Source of the DNA: Zobellia roscoffensis
Lineage (GTDB): Bacteria > Bacteroidota > Bacteroidia > Flavobacteriales > Flavobacteriaceae
Reading direction: 5' to 3'
NCBI RefSeq assembly: GCF_015330165.1
Contig: NZ_JADDXT010000002.1
Span: forward strand, 3,809,646-3,873,645
Length of the DNA: 64,000 nucleotides
Part shown: positions 9,548-17,898 of the stretch, in pieces
Layout of the letters: each line of letters begins with the position of its first letter
Position numbering within the stretch: position 1 is the first letter of the stretch
Translations under genes and position numbers: made by a program
The notes under the pieces: generated by a model
Told to the model about the DNA's origin: nothing
Database searches by the model: none
What the model saw: only the letters and a program-made list of their open reading frames with translations

Positions 9548-10599
9548 ATGCAAAACTTTGATAAGAAAGTACTAGAAAATAAGATTAAAGAAAGGCGTCT
9601 TCTTTTTTATAATCAGGATTTTGAATTTTCAGTGTAGTACAGCACAAAAAGCTCGAGGAGATGAAAGCAATAGACCCAACTTTATTCTAATAAAGGCATT
9701 TAGGTTATGATTCAGAGTTCAACCCAACTTTACAGGGTTTTGTAAGTGGTAACGTAGATTACCATGCTCACATAGACCAAAAAGGGTATTTTGATTGGTG
9801 GGATGCCAAAGAACTTAAAAACGATAACGGATACACCACTGATTTAATTAAGGAGTGCAGAGTAGATTTTATAAAAAGGAATAGTGAAGGACGAAGGGGT
9901 GAGTTTTTCTTTCCGTATTTGCCTCATGAGGCTCCGCATTATCCGTATCAAAGAAGGGTAGATAAGGCTGTCCGTACAATTGGAAGCAAGAAGACAATAT
10001 CAATTTCTGCGGACAGTATTCCTAGCGTTTATAAGGAAATGGTTGAAGTTATGGATGAAGGTATTGGCCGCATTATGCAAACCCTTAAAGAAACAGGTTT
10101 GGATTAGAACACAGTTGTAATATTCTGTTCTGATAATGGCGCATTAAAAGGGGCTAAAGGAGAAGTATATGAAGGAGGGCATCGCGTTCCTGCTATAGCT
10201 TAGAGCCCTTCAAGGTTTAAAGCAGGAGTGGCTACCAATCAAACTGTATTAACAATGGATTTTCTTCCTACTTTTCTTGATTTTATAGGTAAGAAGCCTG
10301 AAGATAAAAATTTGGATGGGATTAGTATTAAAGAGTTACTGTTGAATAATAAAGCACTGCCACAACGTTATTTATTTTGGAGCTACAGTAATAGAAATGC
10401 AGTTCGTAGTGCTAACTGGAAAATGGTATCTATTAAAGATGGAGATAAAGAAAGTATGGAGTTATATGATATAGCAAATGATGTTAATGAAAAAAATAAC
10501 CTAGCCGTTCAAAACCCAGAAGTGGTGAAAAATATGAAAGAAAAACTTCTTAATTGGAAAGTAGAAGTTGAGTACGGTGTAGAGATTATTTCCAATTGA
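9548..10599 (+). pseudogene. Decayed S1-family sulfatase (frameshift, internal deletion, two nonsense codons)
   Basis: A sulfatase can be followed through three reading frames. An ATG at 9548 opens frame 2. After an apparent slip in the T-run at 9603-9608, frame 3 encodes a lipoprotein-like N-terminus (LNFQCSTAQ) and RPNFILI, the usual sulfatase start. Sequence then jumps near 9690 into frame 1 at HLGYDSEFNPTLQGF. About 100 residues, including the C-x-P/S-x-R active site, are therefore missing. Frame 1 continues with sulfatase sequence interrupted by TAG at 10105-10107 (expected Glu in a DENT motif) and TAG at 10201-10203 (expected Trp), and ends at 10599 with a normal C-terminus. Without the catalytic Cys it cannot be an active sulfatase. 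Confidence 0.88.
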
Positions 10600-10654
10600 T
10601 ATGATTTTGTCCACGCAGAAAAATGTTGAGTAGTTAGATAGTTGAGTAGAAAAG

Positions 10655-10680
10655 GAGCCGTTATTAAACGGCTCTTTTTT
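10655..10680 (+). terminator. Intrinsic terminator closing module A
   Basis: A perfect 8-bp stem (GAGCCGTT at 10655-10662 with AACGGCTC at 10667-10674) around a 4-nt loop is followed by six T. A weaker AT-rich hairpin (10692-10699 with 10706-10713) follows and may add to termination. It separates the sulfatase pseudogene from the sigma factor gene of module B. Confidence 0.8.
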
Positions 10681-10780
10681 GTTAGAATACAACTTGTTTG
10701 TTTAAAAACAAGTGTTCTTTTTGTTGTTATTGTAATATTCGGTCTATTTTTTATAGATTTAGCATATTGATTGCTGTACG

Positions 10781-11350
10781 ATGAAGATGATAACAGAAGA
10801 TTCAGAGTTCTTAAAGGGTGTGAAAGAAGATGACAATTCTTCTTTCAAGGCTATTTATGAGAAATATTCTAGAGATCTGTTTGTCTACGCTTACAACATA
10901 ATCAAGGAAAAGACTGTATGTGAAGATATCATCCAAGAGGTTTTTATATCTCTTTGGGCCAAAAGGAAAACAACTACTATAACTTCTTTAAAACCGTATC
11001 TCTTTCAAGCGGTAAAATTTCAAATATTCAATCATTTTAGAAACAATAAATTTTCTAGGGAAGATTTAACTCGTTTAAACATTATAGATGTTTCAATGAA
11101 TGTTTCGCAGAAATTGGAATATTCAGAGCTTGATCAGATTATTAGAGACCATGTAGCTAAACTGCCTAAACGGTGCAGGCATATATTTGTTTTGAGTCGC
11201 TATCATCATAAATCTAACAAGGAAATTGCTGATGAGCTGGAGATATCTGTACAGGCCGTAAAAAATCAAATTTCAAAAGCACTGGCTTTTCTACGAAATA
11301 ATCTTCAATTAGAAGAAGTTGCTTTTATTTCACTGATTCTTCTTCAATAA
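10781..11350 (+). CDS. ECF RNA polymerase sigma-70 factor (module B)
   Basis: This 189-residue ECF sigma factor has region 2 at about 25-90 (CEDIIQEVFISLW, then KPYLFQAVKFQIFNHFR) and region 4 at about 120-175 (LPKRCRHIF, NKEIADELEISVQAVKNQISKAL). It lacks region 3, as ECF factors do. The FecR anti-sigma gene follows 200 bp downstream and an STN-bearing SusC after that. This is the classic three-part surface signalling set of Bacteroidota glycan loci. It likely transcribes the susC2 operon when the transporter is occupied, as inferred from family and order. Confidence 0.94.
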   Translation: MKMITEDSEFLKGVKEDDNSSFKAIYEKYSRDLFVYAYNIIKEKTVCEDIIQEVFISLWAKRKTTTITSLKPYLFQAVKFQIFNHFRNNKFSREDLTRLNIIDVSMNVSQKLEYSELDQIIRDHVAKLPKRCRHIFVLSRYHHKSNKEIADELEISVQAVKNQISKALAFLRNNLQLEEVAFISLILLQ

Positions 11351-11550
11351 GTTCTATTTCATCTAGTAACAGTTGTGAAAATCAAATGTTTAGTTCGTTT
11401 TTTCAGTGTAGTGTATTAGATTAAGGAATAAGAATATTATAATTTTTTCGCTTTTATTTTATCGATATTAAAAAATAATGGACTCCTAACGTGTACCATC
11501 ACATTAATTTGGGTACTTAGTAGTGATATCGTTTTTTAATTGTGGTATAA

Positions 11551-12684
11551 ATGGACGAAAAAAAAGCAAAAAAACTCTTCAAGAAATACTTGAATCAAAC
11601 ATGTTCCAAGGAAGAAAAGGAGCTGTTGGAACGATTTCTGGAATCATATCAAGGAGAGGATGTCCAAATGTCGAATTTTAGATTTGATAATGAGGTAAAG
11701 CAAGAAGTCTGGCAAAAAATTTCAGAAAAGACCGAGATACCTAAATCTAAGAAAACCAATTTTAATCGATTTTTATTAAAGTATGCAGCACTTTTTTTGG
11801 GCTTAATAGGTTTAGCCGTTGCGTTCAATTATTTCAGTAGTAATACAACTGAGAAACCAACTTTGGTTATTGAAGATAAAGCTATTGTTCTTAAGACAGG
11901 TGACAACCAAACAAAGAAAATTATAGTTGGAGGCGGGGAATCTATTACTGATGCGGACGGAAATGTTTTAGCATCGCAATCTAATGACCAAATGGTCTAT
12001 CATGGTAAGTCTACTACTGAGCTGGTATACAATGAAATTATTATTCCTAAAGGGAAGACTTTTGAACTTAAACTTTCTGATGGTACACTGGTGCATCTAA
12101 ACGCAGATACGTCTTTAAAATACCCGGTAAGTTTTGTAGAAGGAAAAGACCGGAAAGTGTTTTTAAAAGGTGAGGCCTATTTTGAAGTAGCCAAAGACCC
12201 CAAACATAAATTTACTGTTGTGGCAAAAGATATGGATGTTAAGGTTTTAGGAACCCATTTTAATGTGAGTAGCTACGCAAAAGAAGAGACCTATGCTGTT
12301 CTTGTAGAAGGTAGTGTTGCGATAAGTGAAAGAAATTTAGAAGATACTACAGGAGAGGTCAGTATTCTTGAGCCTGGACAAAAGGCATCCTTATCTAAAG
12401 GAGATATTTCAATAAGTGATGTTGATGTGAACGATTATTTAAACTGGCGCCAAGGCGATTTGGTTTTTAATAACGAGCCGTTCAGAGACATTATTAAGAA
12501 GATTGAACGCCGGTATGGGGTTGAAATTGAAAATAGCTATACGGAACTAGAATCGGTTCGCTTTAGAGGGGCTTTTCAAAATGAAACTATTGAAGATTTA
12601 TTGGACACTTTTAAAGAGAGTGCAGAGTTCGATTACGAGATAACTAATAATCAAATACTAATTAAAAAACCAACCAAAGAATGA
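11551..12684 (+). CDS. FecR-family anti-sigma factor (module B)
   Basis: This 377-residue FecR protein has the same layout as the module A copy: a cytoplasmic N-terminus, one membrane helix at about 71-90, a FecR domain at about 165-260 (IPKGKTFELKLSDGT, FLKGEAYFEVAKD, VKVLGTHFNV) and a C-terminal DUF4974-like domain at about 305-375. It lies between the ECF sigma factor and the STN-SusC, so it should hold the sigma factor until the transporter signals. Similarity to the first FecR is visible across the whole length, consistent with ancient duplication of the module. Confidence 0.94.
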   Translation: MDEKKAKKLFKKYLNQTCSKEEKELLERFLESYQGEDVQMSNFRFDNEVKQEVWQKISEKTEIPKSKKTNFNRFLLKYAALFLGLIGLAVAFNYFSSNTTEKPTLVIEDKAIVLKTGDNQTKKIIVGGGESITDADGNVLASQSNDQMVYHGKSTTELVYNEIIIPKGKTFELKLSDGTLVHLNADTSLKYPVSFVEGKDRKVFLKGEAYFEVAKDPKHKFTVVAKDMDVKVLGTHFNVSSYAKEETYAVLVEGSVAISERNLEDTTGEVSILEPGQKASLSKGDISISDVDVNDYLNWRQGDLVFNNEPFRDIIKKIERRYGVEIENSYTELESVRFRGAFQNETIEDLLDTFKESAEFDYEITNNQILIKKPTKE

Positions 12685-12706
12685 TGTAATATAGAGTTTA
12701 AAAAAA

Positions 12707-12735
12707 GTCGAGGGTACGCTGCCACGTCCCCCGAC
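12707..12735 (+). promoter_or_regulatory. Stem-loop in fecR-susC leader (module B)
   Basis: A GC-rich imperfect hairpin pairs GTCG, GGG and CG (from 12707) with CG, CCC and CGAC (to 12735), with small internal mismatches. No U-run follows. It lies 22 nt after fecR and 49 nt before susC, nearly the same spacing as the module A hairpin. The sequence differs, so it is the position of the structure that is conserved. Confidence 0.4.
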
Positions 12736-12784
12736 CAAAAGTGATTTCAGTCCGAGTAATAACAAACCAAAATCCTTTAAAATT

Positions 12785-15700
12785 ATGGAAAAAAAACCAT
12801 TGTTTTTCATTCTTATGAAAAACATTCTTAACAAGAATCGCACAGTGAAAATCTCCATTCTAATGTTTGCTTTTGCCTTGTTCAATCTTCATGCGAATTC
12901 TTATTCGCAAAATAAGAAGGTTACTATTGAGGCCAGCAACGAGTCTATTGAAAGTATCCTAAAAAAAATAGAGAGGCAGAGTCAATTTCGGTTTTTCTAC
13001 AAAACGGGGCAATTGAATGTTGCTAAACGAGTGACGCTCAACGTAGAGAAGACACCTATAAAAGATGTATTACACATGGTTTTTGGTGAAGACGTTGTCT
13101 ACACTATAGTAAAAAACCAGATTGTATTAAAAAACAATGCACAGTACAAAGTTTCAGAAGAAGTTCCAATAAACAAAGAGCTTGATGATCAACAATCAAT
13201 TAGTGGAATTATAACTGATGAAACTGGTGTACCCTTAGCCGGAGCAAATGTGGTAGAAAAAGGAACCACAAATGGTGTTACGGCAGATTTTGATGGTAAT
13301 TTTAGTATAGAATTAAGTTCTGAAGATGCTATTTTAGTCGTTTCATATATAGGTTTTGCTACTAAAGAAATACCCGCATCTGGGCAAACAACTTTTAATA
13401 TTAAGTTAGTAGAAAGTGCAGCAGGACTAGATGAAGTAATAGTAGTAGGTTTTGGTACGCAGAAAAAAGTGAACGTAATTGGTTCTGTTTCTCAAGTATC
13501 GTCTAAAGACATAGAAAATAGGCCGGTAACACAAGTATCACAAGCTATTACAGGTCAAATGCCAGGTGTTACGGTAGTACAACGTTCAGGTAGACCGGGT
13601 CAGAGTGGTGGAAATATAAACGTTAGAGGGGTTGGTTCTTTTGGAGCTACGCCAGATGCCTTGGTCTTGATAGATGGTATCGCAGGTAGTATGAATGATA
13701 TTAATCCTGATGATATTAAATCTATTTCTGTTTTGAAAGATGCGTCTTCTGCTGCAATTTATGGTGCACGTTCTGCAAACGGAGTAATTCTTATTACAAC
13801 AAAAAATGGTGCAGACAATAAATTTTCAATCAATTATAATAGCTATGTCGGTTTCAATGCAGCTACAGAACTTCCTGAATTTGTAGATTCTTGGGAGTAT
13901 GCAGAAATGTATAATATAGCGTCTGGGAGTAATAGTTTTTCTGCAGAAGATATTGCAAAATATAAAGCCCAAGATGACCCTGATAATTATCCGAACACAA
14001 AATTTTTAGAAGACCTTTTTTCTAAGAATGGAGTGCAAACATCGCATACATTAACGCTTAACGGAGGTGATGAAAAGAACAAATATTATGTTTCTGTAGG
14101 TATATTGGAGCAAGATGGAATTGTACCTAAAAATAGTTTTAGTAGGTATAATTTTAGAATGAATCTTCAGAATAAGCTTGGGGATAAATTTAGTCTGAAC
14201 ACACGGTTTTTTGGTTCTGTTGAAAAAAGAGAAGAACCACAGGTGACAGGTAATAAAGGGTCTGGGTACCAAAGTGAATCCAATAGGTCTAATGATGCCA
14301 GTAATAATGGAGGAAGTTTCGTTAGTCAATTAGTGTCAAATGCGGTACGATACCCCGCTATAGAGTTGGGTCAAGATTCTCAAGGTAATTACGGTATAGG
14401 ACCAGAAAGTGGTGGAACTCCTGTTGCATGGTTAGCGTCAGATTCTTATTTAGAGAACCCACGTACTAAAGCTGGTGTAAATGTAAAACTAGATTACAAG
14501 CCGAATGACAATTTGGTTTTCTCTGCAATAGGTGGGTATAACTTTACTTTACATGAAGAGCGTTCTTACTACGCATCCCAACGTTTAAATGAAACGACTA
14601 ACTTAGGTCAATCGTATTTAAATCAATATAGCAATAAAGAGATATACAAAACACTACAGTTTACAGGTGAATGGTCTAAAGAAGTAGGGGTGCATGACTT
14701 TAGTTTCTTGGGTGGATATTCTTTTGAGAATGAAGAGTTTTCATTTTTTAACGGGTATCGTCAAGATTTTGCTAGTAATGACTATACAGTGTTAGATCTT
14801 GGTAGCGCAGAGAATCAACAAACGGCAGGGTTTGATTCAGAATGGGCGTTACAATCTTTCTTTTCTAGATTGAAATATAGTTTTGATGAGCGTTATCTTT
14901 TTGAAGCTACACTTAGGTATGACGGCTCATCTAGGTTTCCAAAAAACAATAAATATGCTGTTTTTCCTGCTGCTGCAGTAGGTTGGAGAGCTTCTCAAGA
15001 AAGCTTTTTACAAGATGTAAGTTGGTTGTCAAACTTAAAATTTAAAGGTTCTTGGGGTATTTTAGGAAATCAAAATATTGGTAATTACCCGTACCAAACA
15101 GTATTGGCTTCAGGGCGTGATTATGCTCTAGGCGGTGGTCTTTCAACAGGGGCTGCGTACTCTAACTATCGTGATGCAAACATAAAATGGGAGTCAACAG
15201 AAACTACAGATGTGGGTGTTGAGACTGGTTTTTTTGATGGGAAATTGACTTTTAACGCTACATACTTTAGAAGAAATACTACAGATGTACTTTTTAAACC
15301 ATCCTCTAGTGTGTCTTCTGTTTTGGGAGTAGGTATTAGTGAAACCAACACTGGAGCTGTTAAGAATACAGGATGGGAGTTTGATTTGGGACACAGAGGT
15401 AGTAAAGGCGATTTCAGTTATTCCATTAATGGAAACTTCTCCTTAATTAATAATGAAGTGGTAACTCTAGGTTTGGGTAACGTAGAGCAACCAAATGGTT
15501 TTGTAGGTAATGGTTCTGACCTTTTTATTGGGCATCCAATGCAAATGTACTACGGTTATAAGACAGATGGTGTGTTCTTAAATGATGGAGAGGTAACAGG
15601 TTGGGCCGATCAGACCGCTGTTAATCCTTCTTCTCAGGCAGGTGATTTTAGGTTTAAAGATATTAGCGGTCCTGATGGTGTACCAGATGGAAAAGTGGAT

Positions 15701-16222
15701 CCTACTTATGATCGTACATATTTAGGTAGTCGTATTCCAAAATACACGTATGGAGCTAATATCAACTTAAATTATAAAAACTTTGATTTTTCCTTATTTC
15801 TACAAGGAGTTAGCGGAGTACAAGGTAGGTTAGATAACTATGCAGGATATGCTTTTTTCAATCTAGGTAATATTCAAAGATGGCAGATGGATGGTCGTTT
15901 TGACGCTAACAATCCAGTTCGTAACCCTGGTTACCCAAGATTGGAAGTACTTACTAACAGTGGAACGCCAAATACGGCAACTTCTGATTTCTGGGTTATT
16001 GATGCCGGCTACCTGAGAGTTAAAAATGTACAATTGGGATATAATTTCCCAGATTCTTTAACGGATCTGATAAGCATTGATAACCTTAGAGTTTATATAG
16101 GTGCAGAGAATTTACATACGTTCAACTCGTATAGAGATGGATGGGATCCGGAGATTAACTCTTCAGGGGGCTATTATCCTATTTTAACTACCTACACCTT
16201 TGGTTTAAACTTAAAATTTTAG
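12785..16222 (+). CDS. SusC/RagA-type TonB-dependent transporter with STN domain (module B)
   Basis: This 1145-residue outer-membrane transporter has a signal peptide core at about 26-38 ending near ANSYSQ, an STN domain (~50-115), a carboxypeptidase-D-like domain (~135-212), a TonB-box-like LDEVIVVGFG near 215-224, a plug and a barrel. An alternative start at the ATG at 12815 would give a more ordinary signal peptide; the upstream ATG is kept because no sequence cue decides. It couples with the SusD encoded 3 bp downstream. The divergent barrel and plug relative to the first SusC imply a different ligand or a different piece of the same glycan. Confidence 0.95.
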   Translation: MEKKPLFFILMKNILNKNRTVKISILMFAFALFNLHANSYSQNKKVTIEASNESIESILKKIERQSQFRFFYKTGQLNVAKRVTLNVEKTPIKDVLHMVFGEDVVYTIVKNQIVLKNNAQYKVSEEVPINKELDDQQSISGIITDETGVPLAGANVVEKGTTNGVTADFDGNFSIELSSEDAILVVSYIGFATKEIPASGQTTFNIKLVESAAGLDEVIVVGFGTQKKVNVIGSVSQVSSKDIENRPVTQVSQAITGQMPGVTVVQRSGRPGQSGGNINVRGVGSFGATPDALVLIDGIAGSMNDINPDDIKSISVLKDASSAAIYGARSANGVILITTKNGADNKFSINYNSYVGFNAATELPEFVDSWEYAEMYNIASGSNSFSAEDIAKYKAQDDPDNYPNTKFLEDLFSKNGVQTSHTLTLNGGDEKNKYYVSVGILEQDGIVPKNSFSRYNFRMNLQNKLGDKFSLNTRFFGSVEKREEPQVTGNKGSGYQSESNRSNDASNNGGSFVSQLVSNAVRYPAIELGQDSQGNYGIGPESGGTPVAWLASDSYLENPRTKAGVNVKLDYKPNDNLVFSAIGGYNFTLHEERSYYASQRLNETTNLGQSYLNQYSNKEIYKTLQFTGEWSKEVGVHDFSFLGGYSFENEEFSFFNGYRQDFASNDYTVLDLGSAENQQTAGFDSEWALQSFFSRLKYSFDERYLFEATLRYDGSSRFPKNNKYAVFPAAAVGWRASQESFLQDVSWLSNLKFKGSWGILGNQNIGNYPYQTVLASGRDYALGGGLSTGAAYSNYRDANIKWESTETTDVGVETGFFDGKLTFNATYFRRNTTDVLFKPSSSVSSVLGVGISETNTGAVKNTGWEFDLGHRGSKGDFSYSINGNFSLINNEVVTLGLGNVEQPNGFVGNGSDLFIGHPMQMYYGYKTDGVFLNDGEVTGWADQTAVNPSSQAGDFRFKDISGPDGVPDGKVDPTYDRTYLGSRIPKYTYGANINLNYKNFDFSLFLQGVSGVQGRLDNYAGYAFFNLGNIQRWQMDGRFDANNPVRNPGYPRLEVLTNSGTPNTATSDFWVIDAGYLRVKNVQLGYNFPDSLTDLISIDNLRVYIGAENLHTFNSYRDGWDPEINSSGGYYPILTTYTFGLNLKF

Positions 16223-16225
16223 AAG

Positions 16226-17896
16226 ATGACAAACTTTTTATACACATATATAGGTCGCATACCATCCATTGCTCGGTTTGTTGTTTTGGGCATGGCACTA
16301 ATACTCTTTTCTGGATGTGATGAAGAACTGGAACAGTTTCCGAGTAACGCTTTTGCGAAAGATAATTTTTGGACTTCTGAGTCCAATGCAAATATTGCTT
16401 TAACAGGTGCTTACCGCGGCGCTATTGAATACGGGACACAAGTGGTGCCATCAGATTGGTGGACGTATTGTGGAATTGTTTTCATGGAGTTCGCAACGGA
16501 CAATGCGTATGACCGTAGAGGAGACAACTCTACTCAAAACCGGCTTACGGATGGAACATTGTTGCCCAATAACAATGTAATAAACGGCTATTGGAGCGGT
16601 TCCTATAAGAGAATTGCTATATGCAATGATTTCTTAGAGAATGTAGGTAATGTTAATATGGAGCAGGCTAAAATAGATAGAATGAGTGCCGAGGTTCGTT
16701 TTTTAAGAGCTTCAACGTATTTTTATATTTCTCAGTTCTGGGGAAGTGCTCCTTTGGTTACTTCTACGTTAACGCCAGAAGAAGCAAATAATGTAGATAA
16801 GGTGTCTAAGGCAGAATTAGTTTCTTTTGTAATTGCGGAGCTGCAAGCAGCAGTAGCTGATTTACCATCATTTGGGCAATTGTCTGGTTCAGAAGCAGGT
16901 AGGGCAAGTAAACAAGCTGCTTTGGCTTTCTTGGGTAGAATGTACCTTGGAGAAAAGAATTTTACAGAAGCCTCCAAGGTGTACAAAGAAATCATAGATA
17001 TGGGCGAAAATATCATAGATCCAGATTATGCTTCTCTTTTTACACCGGTTAATGAAGCTAGCAGCGAAAACATTTTCAGCACTCAGTATTTTGGAGGTCA
17101 AGCTGGTAACTCTTTACCACAGCATGCGTATCCTGCTGTATCTTCAGGTTGGCATATAGTTAACCCTTTGGGTAGTTTGGCAGATGCGTATGGTTTTGAT
17201 GACGGTACGCCATTGTCATATGATGACCCTAAGTTTGATTATGATGATATGGGAGCTAATAGAGATCCAAGGTTTAGATATAACCTACTTTGGGATGGTT
17301 CTTCGTTTGGAGATAATATTTATGATTGTCACCCGGATCATACAGAGTCTTTGGATCAGTTGACCTATTCTAAACAGGCAACAAGAACAGGATATGGATT
17401 AAGAAAGTTCTTTGATGAATCGTTCAGCGGAAATTTAAGATCTGATTATGGCGGAAATATGCCAATTATTAGGTATGCGGAGGTTTTGTTAAGCTATTTA
17501 GAGGCGGAGTTAGAAGCGGGTAATCCTATAACACAAGCTTTGTTAGATGAAACTATCAATATGGTTAGAGGTAGAGCATCAGTAGGGCTTCCACCAATAA
17601 CAGAAACAGACGCAGCAGCACTTCGTCCAATTTTAAGAAATGAAAGAAGAATTGAATTGGCATTGGAAGGTCAGCGCCTTTGGGATATTTTTAGATGGGA
17701 TATTGGTGATGAGGTTTTAACTGGAGACTTTTGGGGAGCTCCTTTTCCTAATTCAACCTTATACCCAACCACATCAAAGAAAATTGACCCACAATCAAGA
17801 TGGTACGTGACGACCAAAAATTTCAGGGCAGGAACGGATGATGTTTGGCCTATTCCTGAATCAGAGGTTAACGTTAATCCTAAATTAGGAAACTAA
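16226..17896 (+). CDS. SusD/RagB-family nutrient-binding lipoprotein (module B)
   Basis: This 556-residue SusD-like lipoprotein has a hydrophobic N-terminus ending LFSGC, giving a lipidated Cys31. SusD hallmarks include AEVRFLRASTYFYISQFWG, RNERRIELALEGQRLWDIFRW and the C-terminal WPIPESEVNVNP. It starts 3 bp after susC and ends 2 bp before the PhoD-like gene, so the three are almost certainly cotranscribed. The glycan bound is unknown. Confidence 0.95.
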   Translation: MTNFLYTYIGRIPSIARFVVLGMALILFSGCDEELEQFPSNAFAKDNFWTSESNANIALTGAYRGAIEYGTQVVPSDWWTYCGIVFMEFATDNAYDRRGDNSTQNRLTDGTLLPNNNVINGYWSGSYKRIAICNDFLENVGNVNMEQAKIDRMSAEVRFLRASTYFYISQFWGSAPLVTSTLTPEEANNVDKVSKAELVSFVIAELQAAVADLPSFGQLSGSEAGRASKQAALAFLGRMYLGEKNFTEASKVYKEIIDMGENIIDPDYASLFTPVNEASSENIFSTQYFGGQAGNSLPQHAYPAVSSGWHIVNPLGSLADAYGFDDGTPLSYDDPKFDYDDMGANRDPRFRYNLLWDGSSFGDNIYDCHPDHTESLDQLTYSKQATRTGYGLRKFFDESFSGNLRSDYGGNMPIIRYAEVLLSYLEAELEAGNPITQALLDETINMVRGRASVGLPPITETDAAALRPILRNERRIELALEGQRLWDIFRWDIGDEVLTGDFWGAPFPNSTLYPTTSKKIDPQSRWYVTTKNFRAGTDDVWPIPESEVNVNPKLGN

Positions 17897-17898
17897 GC

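Noticed and set aside
9919..10107. Separate small gene of 62 codons
   Set aside because: It is an internal piece of the decayed sulfatase, in the same frame as the segment after the TAG at 10105.
10105..10203. TAG codons read through (pyrrolysine or suppression)
   Set aside because: The gene also has a frameshift and a large deletion removing the active site, so nonsense decay is simpler.
10228..10599. Separate gene of 123 codons
   Set aside because: It reads as the C-terminal part of a sulfatase and continues the frame of the upstream fragment across two TAG codons.
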